Of a stretch of DNA of 9,651 nucleotides, positions 5,862 to 9,651 are shown piece after piece (within the stretch, counting starts at the first letter, position 1; each line of letters starts with the position of its first letter). Origin of the DNA: Deinococcus sp. (GTDB taxonomy: Bacteria > Deinococcota > Deinococci > Deinococcales > Deinococcaceae). The DNA lies in NCBI RefSeq assembly GCF_030523985.1, contig NZ_JAUNHK010000098.1, positions 1-9,651 of the forward strand, written 5' to 3'. Below the pieces are notes generated by a model, which saw only the letters and a list, made by a program, of their open reading frames with translations, did not search any database and had not been told where the DNA came from. The translations under genes and the position numbers were made by a program.

Positions 5862-7157
5862 TCAGTCGTCCGACTTTTGGAGGAAGGTCGCCAACTCCCC
5901 GACCCCCACTGTCTGCTGCTCGCCCGTCACCATATTCTTGAGGCTGACCGTCCCATTGGCGGCTTCCTCCGACCCCATCAGGCCCACCCACACGGCCCCG
6001 CGCCTTTCCGCATCTTTGAAAGCATTCCCCACTTTCATGGCACGGTAGGCGAACTCGGTGCGGGCGTAGGCCCTGGCTTCACGGGCGAGCCGCGCCACCA
6101 GCGGCACATTTTCCTCGTCCAGCGCGACCAGATAAAGCTGCGGGCCACCTGGCGCGGGCATCTCCACGCCGTCGGCCTCCATCGCCAGCAGCAGCCGCTC
6201 GATACCGAAAGCCCAGCCGATTCCAGGCACCGCCGCTCCGCCCAGTTGCTCGGCGAGGCCGTCGTAGCGCCCGCCTCCGCCCAGCGCAGACTTGGCCCCC
6301 ACGCCCTCGTGGTGCAGTTCCCAGGCGGTGCGGCGGTAGTAGTCCAGCCCGCGCACGATGGAAGGGTCGAGGTCGAATTCGACGTTCCAGTCGCGCAAAT
6401 ACTGCTGCACCTGCTCAAAGTGCGCTCCCGCTTCTGCGCCCAGAAAGTCCAGCATGGGCCTCACCCCCAGCTCGGCGATGAGTTCCTGGTCGCCCGCGCT
6501 TTTGCTGTCCAGAATCCGCATCGGGTTACGGGTCAGGCGGTCTTTGGAATCGTCGGAGAGGCGCTCGACATGCGGCGTGAACAGTTCGCGCAGATAGTCG
6601 TTGTAGGCTTCGCGGTCTTCCGGGTCGCCGATGGACCCCAGCTTGACCTTCACTTTTTTCAGGCCCAACTCGCGGACCACGTCCACCATCAGCGCAATCG
6701 CTTCGGCGTCCACCAGCGGGTCGGTGCTGCCGAACACCTCGTAGTCCACCTGATGAAACTGCCGCAAGCGGCCCTTTTGCACGTTCTCGGCGCGGAACAT
6801 TGGGCCACAGAGCCAGATTTTGAAGGGCGCGGGCAGTTGCTTCCAGCCGTTTTGCAAATAAGCCCGCACGATGCCCGCCGTGCCCTCTGGGCGCAGAATA
6901 AAGCCGCCGTGGTCGCCGAAATAATAAACGGTGAACATCTCCTTGCGGACGATGTCGGTACTGCCGCCTACGCCGCGCTTGACCAGTTCGGCTTCTTCGA
7001 AGAGCGGCGTGTCTATGCGCTGCGCTCCGGCACGTTCCAGCACCCGCCGCGCCGTTTCGCGCACGTAATCGAAAGCGGCGGCCCGCGTGTCTAGCGTGAG
7101 TTTGGGACTGCCTTCGGGCAGGTGGTCTTGGGTTCCTTTGGGACGCTGAATCGCCAT
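5862..7157 (-). CDS. hisS: Histidyl-tRNA synthetase
   Basis: A 431-residue cytoplasmic class IIa synthetase that activates histidine and loads it on tRNA-His. The N-terminus MAIQRPKGTQDHLP is the usual HisRS opening and fixes the start at the ATG at 7157; the open frame extends another 73 codons upstream into the PAP2 gene, but that part has no family similarity. Motif 2 is GPMFRAENVQKGRLRQFHQ (118-136); the histidine-binding HisA loop VRGLDYYRRTAWE (268-280) and HisB ALGGGGRYDGL (291-301) are intact; motif 3 is GIGWAFGIERLLLAM (312-326). The C-terminal 95 residues form the anticodon-binding domain, with KVGNAFKDAERRGA in place. There is no Shine-Dalgarno site; a -10-like TAGACT sits seven bases before the ATG, so a leaderless transcript is likely. 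It heads an operon with a membrane protein and aspS. No T-box or other tRNA-sensing leader fits in the 26-bp spacer to PAP2. Confidence 0.97.
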   Translation of the reverse strand: MAIQRPKGTQDHLPEGSPKLTLDTRAAAFDYVRETARRVLERAGAQRIDTPLFEEAELVKRGVGGSTDIVRKEMFTVYYFGDHGGFILRPEGTAGIVRAYLQNGWKQLPAPFKIWLCGPMFRAENVQKGRLRQFHQVDYEVFGSTDPLVDAEAIALMVDVVRELGLKKVKVKLGSIGDPEDREAYNDYLRELFTPHVERLSDDSKDRLTRNPMRILDSKSAGDQELIAELGVRPMLDFLGAEAGAHFEQVQQYLRDWNVEFDLDPSIVRGLDYYRRTAWELHHEGVGAKSALGGGGRYDGLAEQLGGAAVPGIGWAFGIERLLLAMEADGVEMPAPGGPQLYLVALDEENVPLVARLAREARAYARTEFAYRAMKVGNAFKDAERRGAVWVGLMGSEEAANGTVSLKNMVTGEQQTVGVGELATFLQKSDD

Positions 7158-7164
7158 AGGGGGC

Positions 7165-7170
7165 AGTCTA
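7165..7170 (-). promoter_or_regulatory. Candidate -10 element for leaderless hisS
   Basis: TAGACT on the minus strand ends seven bases before the hisS ATG and fits the TANNNT pattern. No ribosome-binding site lies between, as expected for leaderless mRNA. The pentamer TAGAC recurs in the same orientation just upstream (7186-7182 and 7194-7190). No -35 hexamer with standard spacing is evident. Confidence 0.45.
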
Positions 7171-7183
7171 AGGGGGAAGGGGT

Positions 7184-7903
7184 CTAGCGGTCTAAGGCTA
7201 TTTGGCTGACCGTGTCCCGTTCGCCCGCTGGAGACAACCTCAAGCGGGGCCAGCGGCTTTTCATCGTCACATACAGGCCGTAGACCCAGGCCGTACTCGC
7301 CAGAAAGCCCGCCAGCACGTCGCTGGGATAATGCACGCCCAGATAGTTGCGGCTGACGCCGACCAGCACCGCCCACAGCACGCCGAACACGGCCACAGGC
7401 CAGCCCGCCCGCGAGCGCCAGAACACCAGCGCCAGCCCCAGCCCGAACGCCGCATTCGCCATCGCGTGCCCACTCGGAAAGGAGAAACCGGGTTCGCTCA
7501 GGACGGCGAGCAACTGGTCAGGCCGGGGCCGCTGAAAAATGACCTTGGCGACGACATTGAGCAAGATGGCCCCGCCGACCGACAGCACCAGAAAGGCGGC
7601 GTGAACGTTGGCCCGCTGACGGTGCAGCACCCAGGCGACCAGCAGCGTGAGAATCGGCAGGCCACCGATGCCCGCCACCAGGGCCAGCACCTCCGCCGCG
7701 TGCGTCAGCCCCGGCGTGCGCCGCGCCGCGTACCACTCCAGAATCGCCCTGTCCCACGCAAAGCCGCCGTGCTTGAAAATGTCTTCCGCGAGGTCGGCAA
7801 AGAGCAGGAGCGGCCCCAGAACGGCGACCAGCAGCAGCAGGATGGTGCGCCAGTGCTGACGAACGACGGAAGCGGTCGGTGAGAGAACGGGAACGGACGA
7901 CAC
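7184..7903 (-). CDS. PAP2-family phosphatase, integral membrane
   Basis: A 239-residue polytopic membrane protein of the type 2 phosphatidic acid phosphatase (PAP2) superfamily, which includes lipid phosphate and undecaprenyl-diphosphate phosphatases. The three-part active site is complete: KVIFQRPRP (K-x6-R-P, Lys120, Arg127, Pro128), PSGH (143-146) with the acid/base His146, and SRNYLGVHYPSD (184-195) with nucleophile His191 and Asp195. About six hydrophobic segments can be drawn, near 18-36, 70-93, 102-119, 148-163, 168-184 and 197-213, with the usual PAP2 order. The C-terminal tail is basic and hydrophilic. The start is read as GTG at 7903; an ATG eight bases upstream is out of frame. It has no strong ribosome-binding site. 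It lies between uvrC and hisS on the same strand, ending 26 bp before hisS. Whether the substrate is undecaprenyl diphosphate, phosphatidic acid or phosphatidylglycerol phosphate cannot be told. Confidence 0.93.
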   Translation of the reverse strand: MSSVPVLSPTASVVRQHWRTILLLLVAVLGPLLLFADLAEDIFKHGGFAWDRAILEWYAARRTPGLTHAAEVLALVAGIGGLPILTLLVAWVLHRQRANVHAAFLVLSVGGAILLNVVAKVIFQRPRPDQLLAVLSEPGFSFPSGHAMANAAFGLGLALVFWRSRAGWPVAVFGVLWAVLVGVSRNYLGVHYPSDVLAGFLASTAWVYGLYVTMKSRWPRLRLSPAGERDTVSQIALDR

Positions 7904-7909
7904 CCGCCC

Positions 7910-7939
7910 ATTGTGCGCCCCGTGTCAGATGAATGTCAG
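7910..7939 (-). promoter_or_regulatory. Candidate promoter of the PAP2 gene
   Basis: CTGACA (7939-7934, five of six to the -35 consensus) is followed after 18 bp by CACAAT (7915-7910, four of six to the -10 consensus). The -10 ends six bases before the GTG start, so the transcript would be leaderless. Read by eye; moderate to weak. Confidence 0.35.
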
Positions 7940-8000
7940 CGGGGCGCGGGTGAAGCGGCCTTCATGCGCCAATCGGCTTAGGCCCGCGTGGTCATCTGAC
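7924..8000. repeat. Inverted pair of TCATCTGAC in the PAP2 upstream region
   Basis: TCATCTGAC occurs on the minus strand at 7932-7924 and on the plus strand at 7992-8000, facing the PAP2 gene and the candidate small gene respectively. The plus-strand copy is part of a tight palindrome, GGTCATCTGACC (7990-8001). A shared operator for divergent transcription is possible but unproven. The remaining 7904-8039 spacer shows a small TGAAG-CGGC-CTTCA hairpin and nothing else recognisable. Confidence 0.35.
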
Positions 8001-8121
8001 CGATGTGGAGCGCGGCCTGGGGCGGGCAGACTACCCGGCATGAACACGATTCTTGCCCAGACCCACATCGAAGCCCTGCACTACGAAGCCGCCCAGAGAC
8101 GCCGCCCCCTGGCTCCAAGCT

Positions 8122-9651
<1,530 letters not shown>

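Noticed and set aside
5787..7094. A 435-codon plus-strand frame antisense to hisS
   Set aside because: It mirrors the hisS coding frame, has low-complexity composition and no motif; HisRS on the minus strand is certain.
7158..7376. N-terminal extension of hisS by 73 codons
   Set aside because: The extension lies in the end of the PAP2 gene and has no HisRS similarity; MAIQRPKGTQDHLP at 7157 is the normal N-terminus.

Overview
The window looks like a stretch of the main chromosome of a Deinococcus species, most probably Deinococcus radiodurans or a close relative. This is inferred from the GC-rich coding sequence, the gap-pgk and hisS-aspS gene sets, a UvrC of the expected type, a heptad-built palindromic repeat, and several operon-leading genes that lack a Shine-Dalgarno site and have a -10-like hexamer 6-7 nt before the start codon, as in the leaderless transcripts common in Deinococcus. 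No database search was possible.

Layout. On the minus strand from 1956 down to 1: a secreted YceI-family polyisoprenoid-binding protein, then glycolytic gap, then the start of pgk, which runs off the left edge. A heptad-based hairpin repeat fills the gap-pgk spacer. Divergently from yceI on the plus strand is a two-gene operon, a HAD-superfamily phosphatase and an M19 (membrane dipeptidase family) peptidase, with an 8-nt overlap. It runs towards the minus-strand hisS / small membrane protein / aspS operon, which ends in a clear intrinsic terminator at 3721-3748. Upstream of hisS are a PAP2-family membrane phosphatase and then uvrC, whose 5' end runs off the right edge. Between PAP2 and uvrC a plausible 49-residue small protein is encoded on the plus strand, overlapping the 3' end of uvrC.

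Together the genes are mostly housekeeping: lower glycolysis (gap, pgk), aminoacyl-tRNA synthesis (hisS, aspS), nucleotide excision repair (uvrC) and envelope lipid functions (YceI, PAP2). No tRNA, rRNA, CRISPR array, insertion sequence, phage gene or obvious novel multi-gene system was seen. The observations most worth following are the heptad hairpin between gap and pgk, the small ORF antisense to the uvrC end, the UvrC cysteine cluster with one usual ligand missing, the four-helix membrane protein translationally coupled to aspS, and the pattern of leaderless-type starts.
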